Origin: Bacteroidales bacterium
GTDB lineage: Bacteria > Bacteroidota > Bacteroidia > Bacteroidales > Lentimicrobiaceae
Direction of reading: 5' to 3'
NCBI GenBank assembly: GCA_016709025.1
Contig: JADJEQ010000016.1
Location: forward strand, 1-64,000
Length of the DNA stretch: 64,000 nt
The translations under genes and the position numbers were made by a program. Positions 43,244 to 51,369 of the stretch are shown piece by piece. The notes under the pieces were generated by a model. It searched no databases, was not told the DNA's origin, and saw only the letters and a program-made list of their open reading frames with translations. The stretch's first letter is position 1, and each line of letters begins with the position of its first letter.

Positions 43244-44581
43244 TCAAACTTGTTTCTTTCTCCATTTTCCTGAGCGAAGATAGAAATAGGATAAAAGACC
43301 GAGTAACAGGAAATAAACATATTCGCTGGTCCATACCAGCTCGATGCTCAGTTTCAGGTGAACAGCCAAAAACCAGGCTACAACCAGGTAAATCATGATG
43401 GTTATTACTTCAATGGTGAGGGCTGTGGCGGTATTGGCTGTGCCGGATACCCCGTTAAACAGGATGCTTGAAAATGAAAACAACAGCAAAGCCGACATAA
43501 CAACATAAAACGACGGTACGGTCTGCCTGACCAGTTCTGCATTGGAAGTATACACCGATATCAGCAGGGAAGGGATAAGGGCAGAAATAAAAACAGCACT
43601 GCCCACCAGCATAAAATTGAGCAGGGCAACTTTTTTGATAATCGGTATTACCTGATCGGGCTTACCCTGGCCTATAACATTGCTAACCAGCGAACTGGCT
43701 GTTGATCCAAAAGCAAAAACCGGAATCATCAGTACAATATAGGCGCTCCGGATAATGTTTGAGATGGCAAGTGACCGCTCTCCCATTTTTTCAATGATCA
43801 TGAAAAAGATAAACCATGCTGCCAGCGAAATAAAATACTGAAGCATGACAAATATTGATATATCAAGGGTTTTGCGGACAATCTGCCAGTCAAAACGGGC
43901 AAAGCGGAAGAGGTTATACTTCTTCAGGTCAACCATTTTAACGGTGTAGGTAAAAAAGTAGATTGCCGAAACTCCTTCAGCAATGGCTGAAGCCAGCGCT
44001 GCACCTTTGATGCCCATTTCGGGAAGGCCGAGATTTCCGAATATCAGACCATAGTCGAGTATAACATTTGTACCTGCCATGATCAGGGCATTGTAAGTTA
44101 AAACCCTGGTGCTGGTGGTGCCTATGTAGAACGCCCTGAGGAGAATATTACCGAAAGCAAAGAAAATTCCATAAATCCGGTACTGCAAAAAATCGACACT
44201 GGCCTGGTAAACCGCATCGGATGCAATCAGCGGTCGCAACATTGCAGGTGAAAAGAATTTAATCAACAGAAATAACACCAGGCCCATCCCCATCAGGAAG
44301 TAGAGGCTGTTATCGGTTATTTTGCCTATTTCGCCATAATTACGTTCCCCGTTGCGCCGGGCAATCAGAATCTGGCCTCCGATACCAAATCCGAATCCCA
44401 GCATAAACAACGAAATGTAAAACAAACCTGCGATGGCTGAAGCGCCGAGTTCAACTTCCCCGACACGGCCCAGAAAAGCAGTATCGGTCACATTGACGAT
44501 ATTTTGCGCCAACAGGCTGAGAATGATGGGAAGTGAAATCTCCCAGATTCGGCGGTAAGATGGAACGGTTTTCAGGGTCAT
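43244..44581 (-). CDS. MATE-family multidrug efflux transporter
   Basis: 445 residues from the ATG at 44581 (MTLKTVPSYRRIWEISLPI); an ATG at 44623 would lie upstream of the promoter element. Twelve hydrophobic segments are visible, with MATE signatures NIVNVTDTAFLGRVGEVELGA in the first half and FGSTASSLVSNVIGQGKPD in the second. It exports cationic drugs or metabolites by sodium or proton exchange. The promoter-to-start distance is very short. Confidence 0.93.
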   Translation of the reverse strand: MTLKTVPSYRRIWEISLPIILSLLAQNIVNVTDTAFLGRVGEVELGASAIAGLFYISLFMLGFGFGIGGQILIARRNGERNYGEIGKITDNSLYFLMGMGLVLFLLIKFFSPAMLRPLIASDAVYQASVDFLQYRIYGIFFAFGNILLRAFYIGTTSTRVLTYNALIMAGTNVILDYGLIFGNLGLPEMGIKGAALASAIAEGVSAIYFFTYTVKMVDLKKYNLFRFARFDWQIVRKTLDISIFVMLQYFISLAAWFIFFMIIEKMGERSLAISNIIRSAYIVLMIPVFAFGSTASSLVSNVIGQGKPDQVIPIIKKVALLNFMLVGSAVFISALIPSLLISVYTSNAELVRQTVPSFYVVMSALLLFSFSSILFNGVSGTANTATALTIEVITIMIYLVVAWFLAVHLKLSIELVWTSEYVYFLLLGLLSYFYLRSGKWRKKQV

Positions 44582-44590
44582 AAATCGGTG

Positions 44591-44598
44591 CAAAGGTA
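44591..44598 (-). promoter_or_regulatory. -7 promoter element (TACCTTTG) of the MATE gene, 9 nt from the start
   Basis: An exact TAnnTTTG match on the minus strand ending 9 nt before the ATG at 44581, implying a leader of only a few bases. Confidence 0.5.
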
Positions 44599-44744
44599 GA
44601 ATAAATCGGAATCCCGGATTCATGAACAGGCAAAACGTCGAACCATCTTAAATCAGAAACCCGGATTCCTTGCCAAAACACCGGGCTTTTTGAAGAAAAC
44701 AGAAACTGTTGCGTAATCGGAACTTTTTACTTTTTACTTGAACC

Positions 44745-46199
44745 TTACCGTCTCCAGAAGGCCGGGTGGAAAATAATAAACAGTGTAAATAGTTCCAGCC
44801 TGCCCAGTAGCATCATAAATGACAGCACCCATTTGGCGAAATCATGCAAATGCGCGTAGTTGGCCACAGGCCCTGTGGTTGCCAGTCCGGGGCCGATGCC
44901 ACCCATACAGGTCACCACCGAACCCATCGAAGAAATGACATCCAGGCCGGTAACAGAAAGCAGAAAAGAACCTACACCAAAAGTGATCATGTACAGGAAA
45001 AAGATGGCAAGCACATTGTGAATAATCAGGGAGCTGATGGGTTTATTGTCGAGCCTGATCGGAATAACAGCCGATTTATGCCGGAGTTTCTTTAAAATCA
45101 TGGACACATTCTTAAAAAGAATTACATGACGGACAATCTTTATACCGCCCGAAGTAGATCCTGCCATCCCTCCTGCAAACATCAGCAGGAAGATCAGAAA
45201 CCAGGCATAGTTCGGCCAAAGCATATAGTCTTCGTTGGCAAATCCTGTACAGGTTACGATGCTTACAACATTAAAAAGCGCGGCACGCCATGCCTGTTCT
45301 GCACCGTAATCTCTTTCAAACACGAGAGCTATCGCAATCAGAATAGATGGAATGATGAGTACCAGCAGATAAGTGCGGAATTCAATACCGCTGATGGCTT
45401 TTTTAACCCGCCCCCGCAACATCAGATAATGGAGGGTAAAGTTAGTGCCGGCAAGAAACATGAACAATACAGCCACATATTGAATATAGGGTGAATATCC
45501 TGCCAGACTGGTGTTTTTTGGAGAAAATCCACCAGATGACATGGCTCCGAAAGCATGGCACAGCGATTCAAACAGGTTCATCCCGCCAAGCATCAACATG
45601 ATAACCATGGCCAGGGTAAGCATCGCATAAATTCCCCACAAACGGCGGGCTGTAACAGCAATGCGTGGATGTAATTTCTCCTTTTCAGGACCCGGAACTT
45701 CTGCCCAGAAGAGCGACATACCCCCGAATCCCAGAAATGGTAAAATGGCAATTGAGAGGACAATAATCCCCATACCACCTATCCAATGAGTCATACTTCG
45801 CCAGAACAGCAAACCTTTCGGAACAATTTCAATGTCACGGAGTATGGAAGCACCAGTGGTGGAAAAGCCCGACATGGTTTCGAAGTAGGCATCGGTAAAC
45901 GAAGGAATAGCCCCGGATATGTAAAAGGGCAGAGCCCCGAATAAAGAAATAATTACCCAGGTTAAACTTACAATCAGGTAACCTTCGCGCTTTCCGATTT
46001 CATGTTCATCATATTTTCTTCTTACAAACCACATCAATCCACCGGTTCCGGCTGTAATACCGGCTGAAATCAGGATTGGAACCAGATCAGCGCTTCCATA
46101 ATACAGAGAAAAAGGCACACAGGTAAGCATAAACAGGCCTTCGAATACCAGCATCAGACCAATTATTTTTACCAGCGGCTTAATACGGAAGGGATACAT
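44745..46199 (-). CDS. trkH: Potassium uptake protein TrkH, second paralogue
   Basis: A 484-residue ion channel subunit with four M1-P-M2 repeats. Pore-loop glycine sequences include MSGFSTTGASI, MSSGGFSPKNT, VTCTGFANED and TCMGGIGPGLATTGP. The third-repeat intramembrane-loop region is MAGSTSGGIKIVRHV. It works with TrkA. Its start lies 38 nt after the end of the other trkH, in the trkA-trkH-trkH operon. Confidence 0.94.
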   Translation of the reverse strand: MYPFRIKPLVKIIGLMLVFEGLFMLTCVPFSLYYGSADLVPILISAGITAGTGGLMWFVRRKYDEHEIGKREGYLIVSLTWVIISLFGALPFYISGAIPSFTDAYFETMSGFSTTGASILRDIEIVPKGLLFWRSMTHWIGGMGIIVLSIAILPFLGFGGMSLFWAEVPGPEKEKLHPRIAVTARRLWGIYAMLTLAMVIMLMLGGMNLFESLCHAFGAMSSGGFSPKNTSLAGYSPYIQYVAVLFMFLAGTNFTLHYLMLRGRVKKAISGIEFRTYLLVLIIPSILIAIALVFERDYGAEQAWRAALFNVVSIVTCTGFANEDYMLWPNYAWFLIFLLMFAGGMAGSTSGGIKIVRHVILFKNVSMILKKLRHKSAVIPIRLDNKPISSLIIHNVLAIFFLYMITFGVGSFLLSVTGLDVISSMGSVVTCMGGIGPGLATTGPVANYAHLHDFAKWVLSFMMLLGRLELFTLFIIFHPAFWRR

Positions 46200-46237
46200 A
46201 GTTATTTACCTGAAAATGGTTTGTTTTGAATATCTGA

Positions 46238-47737
46238 TTATTGTTTCCAGAATGAGCGTGAAAAAAGAATTAAAACCGTTAGAAACTCCAGCCGACCGAT
46301 CAGCATCAGGAACGAAAGGATCCATTTACCCGCATCAGGGATGTCTGCATAGGAATGCATGGGGCCGGCATTCCCGAGCCCCGGCCCTATATTTCCGATA
46401 CAAGCTGCTGTAGTTCCTATAGCTGAATAAAAATCAAGACCTATAAACGATAAAACCATTGACCCGGTCGCAAAAACCATGATGTAGATCAGAAAGAATG
46501 CCAGTACATTGAAGATGGTTTCTTCACCAACAAATTTGCCGTTTAACCTAACCGGAATAATGGCCTGAGGATGAACCAACCGTTTAAGTTCGTGTGTGCT
46601 GTTTTTAAGCAGGAGTAATATCCGGACCATCTTTACACCTCCGCCGGTTGAGCCGGAGCAGGCTCCTGTAAACATCAGCAGGAAGATAAAAGCCCATAAA
46701 AATGCCGGCCACTGCTGGTAATTGGTAGTCACAAATCCTGTTGTGGTGATGATGGATATAACCTGAAATACAGATTCGCCGAGGGCGGGTCTGAAGGTAT
46801 CGTGCACCAGCATCGACAGCGCTACAGTGCAAATAATGATACAAAACAGGATGAGTGAAAAGTAATAACGCAGCTCCTCGCTCGCAATTGCTTTCCGCCA
46901 CTGTCCTGTGAAGGCAAAGTAATGAATGGAAGTTCCGATACCGGCCATCAGCATAAAAAGTGCTATAATATACTTGCTGAATTCTGAAAATCCGGCTATC
47001 GAATCGTTTCTGGTGGAAAAACCTCCGGTAGAAACAGTGCTGAAAGCATGGCAAATGGCATCGAAAAAGGAATTTCCACCCAATACCAGCAACAAAGTAA
47101 GCACAAAGGTAAATGAGAGATAGATAAACCAAAGCCGTTTTATCGTTTCAGTAATCCTGGGATGTAACTTTTCAGGCGAAAATCCGGGGGCCTCTGAAAT
47201 AAAGAGCTGCATTCCGCCTATCCCCAGAAACGGAAGTACCGCAATGGACATCAAAATAATTGCCATGCCTCCAAGCCATTGAGTTGTTGCTCTCCAGAAC
47301 AACAATCCGTTGGGAACAGCTTCAACATTGGTGAATATGGTTGCGCCGGTGGTTGTGAAACCAGACATTGATTCAAAAAAAGCATCTGTAAAACTCTGAG
47401 CTACACCACTTAACATGTAAGGTAAAGCCCCAAACAGGGAAATAGCTACCCAGGAAATGGTAAAAATCAGATATCCCTCGTTTTTGCCAATGGAATTGCG
47501 GAAAGAAACCCTGTTTGATATCCAAAGAGAGAGCCCGAGGACTGAGGTGAATAAACCGGAAACAAAGAGTGCCAGAAAATCGTGGGTTGGATTAAAAAGG
47601 CTGGATTCTTCAAGTGAATACGGGTCAAACCAGGCCGAAAAGCCAAGGCAACCGAGCATGAAAAAGCCTTCGATTCCCAAAAGCAAACCTGTAACTTTCA
47701 GTATTACTTTCAGGTTAACCCTGTTTGTTCTGGCCAT
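46238..47737 (-). CDS. trkH: Potassium uptake protein TrkH, first paralogue
   Basis: A 499-residue paralogue of the downstream protein. Pore loops include MSGFTTTGATI, VSTGGFSTRND, ITTTGFVTTN and AACIGNIGPGLGNAGP; the intramembrane region is GSTGGGVKMVRI. The two copies differ in the last pore loop (CIGNIGPG against CMGGIGPG), which may alter ion preference or gating. It follows trkA by 38 nt. Confidence 0.94.
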   Translation of the reverse strand: MARTNRVNLKVILKVTGLLLGIEGFFMLGCLGFSAWFDPYSLEESSLFNPTHDFLALFVSGLFTSVLGLSLWISNRVSFRNSIGKNEGYLIFTISWVAISLFGALPYMLSGVAQSFTDAFFESMSGFTTTGATIFTNVEAVPNGLLFWRATTQWLGGMAIILMSIAVLPFLGIGGMQLFISEAPGFSPEKLHPRITETIKRLWFIYLSFTFVLTLLLVLGGNSFFDAICHAFSTVSTGGFSTRNDSIAGFSEFSKYIIALFMLMAGIGTSIHYFAFTGQWRKAIASEELRYYFSLILFCIIICTVALSMLVHDTFRPALGESVFQVISIITTTGFVTTNYQQWPAFLWAFIFLLMFTGACSGSTGGGVKMVRILLLLKNSTHELKRLVHPQAIIPVRLNGKFVGEETIFNVLAFFLIYIMVFATGSMVLSFIGLDFYSAIGTTAACIGNIGPGLGNAGPMHSYADIPDAGKWILSFLMLIGRLEFLTVLILFSRSFWKQ

Positions 47738-47775
47738 TTGCTTTTAAATGATTTTTCCGGAAAGAAAACAGCTGA

Positions 47776-49116
47776 CTAATTGAACAAAGCCTGTACTTTA
47801 TTAATGGCCTCGGGCAAGGCAAAGATAACCACCTTGTCACCTTCCTGAATCTGGAAATCGCCAATGGCTATATAGCTTTTTAAGCCGCGTACAATACCAC
47901 CAATAATGCTTCCCCTTGGAATATCTATGCTTTTGATCGGTTTTTTGGTAACATAGGAACCTGATTTTACAACAAATTCCAGCACCTCGGCGTCAATTCC
48001 ACTCAGGCATTTGATAGAGGTTACCTCCGCATCCATGGTAAATCTTACAATATAGGATGCCGTGATCAGCTTTTTATTGATAATGGTTTCAATGCCAATG
48101 CTTTGTGAAATGCCTATATAGTCTATATTTTCAACGAGTGGTATCACTCTTTTTACCCCAAAGCGCTGGGCCAGCAGGCAGGTCAGGATATTGGTCTCAT
48201 AATCGTTGGTCACGGCGATAAAAGCATCCATATTGCGGATCCCTTCGTCTTCAAGCAATTCAATATCCCGGGCATCGGCATTGATAATCAACGTATGTTC
48301 AAGCTGGTCGATGAGGCTAAGGCAACGTTCCTTGTTCATCTCAATCAGTTTTACATTCATTTCACGTTCCAACCTTTGCGCTGTCTTACGGCCAATGCGG
48401 CCGCCTCCTACAATCATCACATTGCGGATTACTTCTTTATGTTTGCCGCCGAGTCTCAACAGGTCGTCAATCCCATCAGGTTTTGTGATAACGTAGGTAA
48501 GGTCGCCGAGTTTAAAGCTATCGTCCCCTTTCGGGATAATCGTTTTGTTGTTTCTGTGAATGGCAATGGCTCTGAAATCAAGTCTTGGGTTTTCCTTTGC
48601 AATCTGGGTTAGCGTCTTGTTTAATACCTGTGCTTTTTCGTCAAGCTTAATCAAAAAGAGAGAAAGCCGGCCCTCCGAAAAATCGAAAATTTCGGTGGCG
48701 GCTGTCTGGCTTAACAGTCTGACTATTTCTTTGGATGCGATCCGTTCGGGGCAAACCATGGCATCAATACCCAATGAACGCATGATTTCGCGGTTGTCTG
48801 CAGTAAGATATTCAGTATTGTTGATCCTGGCAATCGTCCGCTTTGCACCAAGCTTTTTGCCTAACACACAGGTGGTTATATTGATTTTCTCATCGTGAAC
48901 CACCGAAATCAGTAGGTCAGCGCGGCGAATGTTGGCCTGTTCAAGAATTCTGATTGAAGTTGAATCCCCGGTGATGGTCATCAGGTCGCTGTGCGATTCA
49001 ATCAGCTTCAGCAGTTCCTGGTGCGGGTCAACAATGGTAATATTGTGATTTTCACCGGATAACATTTTGGCTAAGTGAAATCCCACCTCGCCATCGCCGG
49101 CTATGATTATGTTCAT
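47776..49116 (-). CDS. trkA: Trk potassium transporter regulatory subunit TrkA
   Basis: 446 residues from the ATG at 49116 (MNIIIAGDGEVGFHLAKML); an ATG at 49146 would lie inside the promoter element. Two tandem RCK units are visible, each with an NAD-binding Rossmann motif (IAGDGEVG and IVGGGRIG) and a TrkA-C domain. It gates TrkH in response to NADH/NAD or ATP/ADP. It is first in the operon, divergent from dxs. Confidence 0.95.
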   Translation of the reverse strand: MNIIIAGDGEVGFHLAKMLSGENHNITIVDPHQELLKLIESHSDLMTITGDSTSIRILEQANIRRADLLISVVHDEKINITTCVLGKKLGAKRTIARINNTEYLTADNREIMRSLGIDAMVCPERIASKEIVRLLSQTAATEIFDFSEGRLSLFLIKLDEKAQVLNKTLTQIAKENPRLDFRAIAIHRNNKTIIPKGDDSFKLGDLTYVITKPDGIDDLLRLGGKHKEVIRNVMIVGGGRIGRKTAQRLEREMNVKLIEMNKERCLSLIDQLEHTLIINADARDIELLEDEGIRNMDAFIAVTNDYETNILTCLLAQRFGVKRVIPLVENIDYIGISQSIGIETIINKKLITASYIVRFTMDAEVTSIKCLSGIDAEVLEFVVKSGSYVTKKPIKSIDIPRGSIIGGIVRGLKSYIAIGDFQIQEGDKVVIFALPEAINKVQALFN

Positions 49117-49143
49117 TTTTTCTCCGGATTGGAATACAGCCCG

Positions 49144-49151
49144 CAAATGTA
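49144..49151 (-). promoter_or_regulatory. -7 promoter element (TACATTTG) of the trkA-trkH-trkH operon
   Basis: An exact TAnnTTTG match on the minus strand, 28 nt before the ATG at 49116. Confidence 0.5.
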
Positions 49152-49267
49152 ATACATTTCAATGCCTTATGTGAAAAATTGTTAAATCACTTCACACGGA
49201 AAGATGAAACCGCATAATTTACCGTTTAAGCCGCGTATACAACAATTCCCTGCCGCTGCAGTATATT

Positions 49268-49294
49268 TTGAAGGTTCTTAAATGCTTACCTTTG
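49268..49294 (+). promoter_or_regulatory. Candidate dxs promoter (TTG, 16 bp, TACCTTTG)
   Basis: The -7 element TACCTTTG at 49287-49294 is an exact match 21 nt before the ATG. A TTG at 49268-49270 could be the -33 element, although the 16-bp spacing is a little shorter than usual. Confidence 0.5.
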
Positions 49295-49315
49295 CGGATC
49301 ATTAATCATTACTGA

Positions 49316-51220
49316 ATGTCGCCCACACCCGGTAAACTACTGAATACGATCAATTCGCCTTCCGACCTGCGCAAACTCAGCGAGGAAGCGCTACCCATGT
49401 TGTGCGATGAAATCAGGCAGTTTATCATAGAGGTCATCTCATCCAATCCCGGGCACCTGGGGGCCAGCCTGGGCACGGTGGAGCTTGCCGTTGCCATTCA
49501 CTACGCCTTCAATACCCCCGACGATAAGCTGATCTGGGATGTGGGTCACCAGGCCTATGCGCATAAGATCATCACCGGCCGGCGCGATGTTTTTTATACC
49601 AACCGTACCTACCACGGCATCAGCGGTTTTCCGAAAATGAGCGAGAGCGAATACGATACCTTCGGAGTCGGGCATGCATCAACTTCCATTTCCGCAGCAC
49701 TTGGCATGGCCATCGCGGCAAAACTTCAGCATAACATATCAGAGCAGCATGTTGCGGTAATCGGCGATGGATCGATGACCGGCGGAATGGCCATGGAAGC
49801 GCTGAACAATGCCGGGGTATCCGACACCAACCTGCTGGTGATCCTCAACGACAATGGGATTGCCATCGATAAGAATGTTGGCGCCATGCGCGAATACCTG
49901 CTGGATATTGTTACCTCACGTGCTTATAACAAGTTGAAGGATAAGGTATGGAAGCTGATGGGTGGCAATACCCGTTACGGCAAGAACTCAAGAGCCGTGG
50001 TCAAACAGATCGGGAACGCGCTGAAATCAACCATCCTGAATAAAAGCAACCTGTTTGAAGCGTTTAACCTGAGATACTTTGGTCCGGTCGACGGGCACGA
50101 CGTGATCCGCCTGACCAAACTGATGCAGGACCTGAAGAAGCTACCCGGACCCAAACTGTTGCATGTGGTTACGGTCAAGGGCAAGGGTTTCGAGAAAGCC
50201 GAACAGGATCAGATACTTTACCATTCACCGGGGATGTTCGATAAGACTACCGGGGAGATCATTGAAAAGCCCTGCAAAACCCTGCCCCCGAAATACCAGC
50301 ATGTCTTCGGCAAAACCATCATTGAACTGGCTGAGAAGAATGATAAAATTGTAGGCGTTACCCCTGCCATGCCCACCGGAAGTTCGCTCAATATGATGAT
50401 GAGTGTAATGCCAGACCGTGCTTTTGATGTCGGAATAGCGGAACAACATGCAGTAACCTTCTCGGCTGGCATGGCTGCCCGCGGACTGTTACCGTTTTGT
50501 AACATCTATTCTTCGTTTATGCAGCGGGCTTACGACCAGGTGATCCACGATGTGGCGCTGCAGGGGCTGAATGTAGTCTTCTGCCTCGACCGGGGCGGAC
50601 TGGTAGGTGAAGATGGGCCCACCCATCATGGTGCTTACGATTTGGCTTATTTCAGGGCAATTCCGGGTCTCACCATTTCAGCACCTATGAATGAAGTTGA
50701 ATTGCGTAACCTGATGTTTACCGCCCAGCTTGAAAACAAAGGGCCTTTTGTGATCCGCTATCCGCGTGGACGGGGGATGTCAACCGGCTGGAAACAACCT
50801 TTTGAAGAAATCATCGTGGGAACCGGCCGGAAAATAAGGAACGGGGAAAAAGTTGCCATTCTCAGCATCGGACATCCGGGCAATTTTGTGGTCGAGGCAT
50901 GCGAAATCCTTCAGAAAGAAGGCATCTCTGCCGGGCATTACGATATGCGTTTCCTGAAACCACTGGATGAAAAGCTTTTGCATGAAGTTTTCAGTAAATA
51001 TAGCCGGATCATCACCGTCGAAGATGGAACCATCGCCGGTGGACTTGGCAGCGCTGTACTTGAGTTCATGGCCGACCATGGGTATCAGGCTTCAGTTAAA
51101 CGTCTGGGAATCCCCGACCGTTACATCACTTCAGGCAAACCCGAAGAGTTGTATGCTGAGTGCGGGTTTGATGTGGATGGGATTGTTGAGGCGGTCAGGT
51201 CTTTTCAACATTCAGGTTAA
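49316..51220 (+). CDS. dxs: 1-deoxy-D-xylulose-5-phosphate synthase
   Basis: A 634-residue thiamine diphosphate enzyme. The ThDP motif is GDGSMTGGMAMEALNNAG, preceded by GHASTSISAALGMA; the transketolase-like catalytic His/Glu region is GIAEQHAVTFSAGMA, and GEDGPTHHGAYDLAY follows. It condenses pyruvate and glyceraldehyde 3-phosphate, the first step of the MEP isoprenoid pathway. Single gene between trkA (divergent) and the AsmA-like gene. Confidence 0.97.
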   Translation: MSPTPGKLLNTINSPSDLRKLSEEALPMLCDEIRQFIIEVISSNPGHLGASLGTVELAVAIHYAFNTPDDKLIWDVGHQAYAHKIITGRRDVFYTNRTYHGISGFPKMSESEYDTFGVGHASTSISAALGMAIAAKLQHNISEQHVAVIGDGSMTGGMAMEALNNAGVSDTNLLVILNDNGIAIDKNVGAMREYLLDIVTSRAYNKLKDKVWKLMGGNTRYGKNSRAVVKQIGNALKSTILNKSNLFEAFNLRYFGPVDGHDVIRLTKLMQDLKKLPGPKLLHVVTVKGKGFEKAEQDQILYHSPGMFDKTTGEIIEKPCKTLPPKYQHVFGKTIIELAEKNDKIVGVTPAMPTGSSLNMMMSVMPDRAFDVGIAEQHAVTFSAGMAARGLLPFCNIYSSFMQRAYDQVIHDVALQGLNVVFCLDRGGLVGEDGPTHHGAYDLAYFRAIPGLTISAPMNEVELRNLMFTAQLENKGPFVIRYPRGRGMSTGWKQPFEEIIVGTGRKIRNGEKVAILSIGHPGNFVVEACEILQKEGISAGHYDMRFLKPLDEKLLHEVFSKYSRIITVEDGTIAGGLGSAVLEFMADHGYQASVKRLGIPDRYITSGKPEELYAECGFDVDGIVEAVRSFQHSG

Positions 51221-51369
51221 TATTTGGGAATCTTAAAAGAACATTTGGGGACAATTACCTTATAGTTTCCTAAAGAAGTACTCAAACTATTTTACCCTTT
51301 CGAAACAAGGGCAATGAATTGCTGTTTAATCCGTTAATTCATCGTAACAAGGTTTGTTGAATCATAGAA

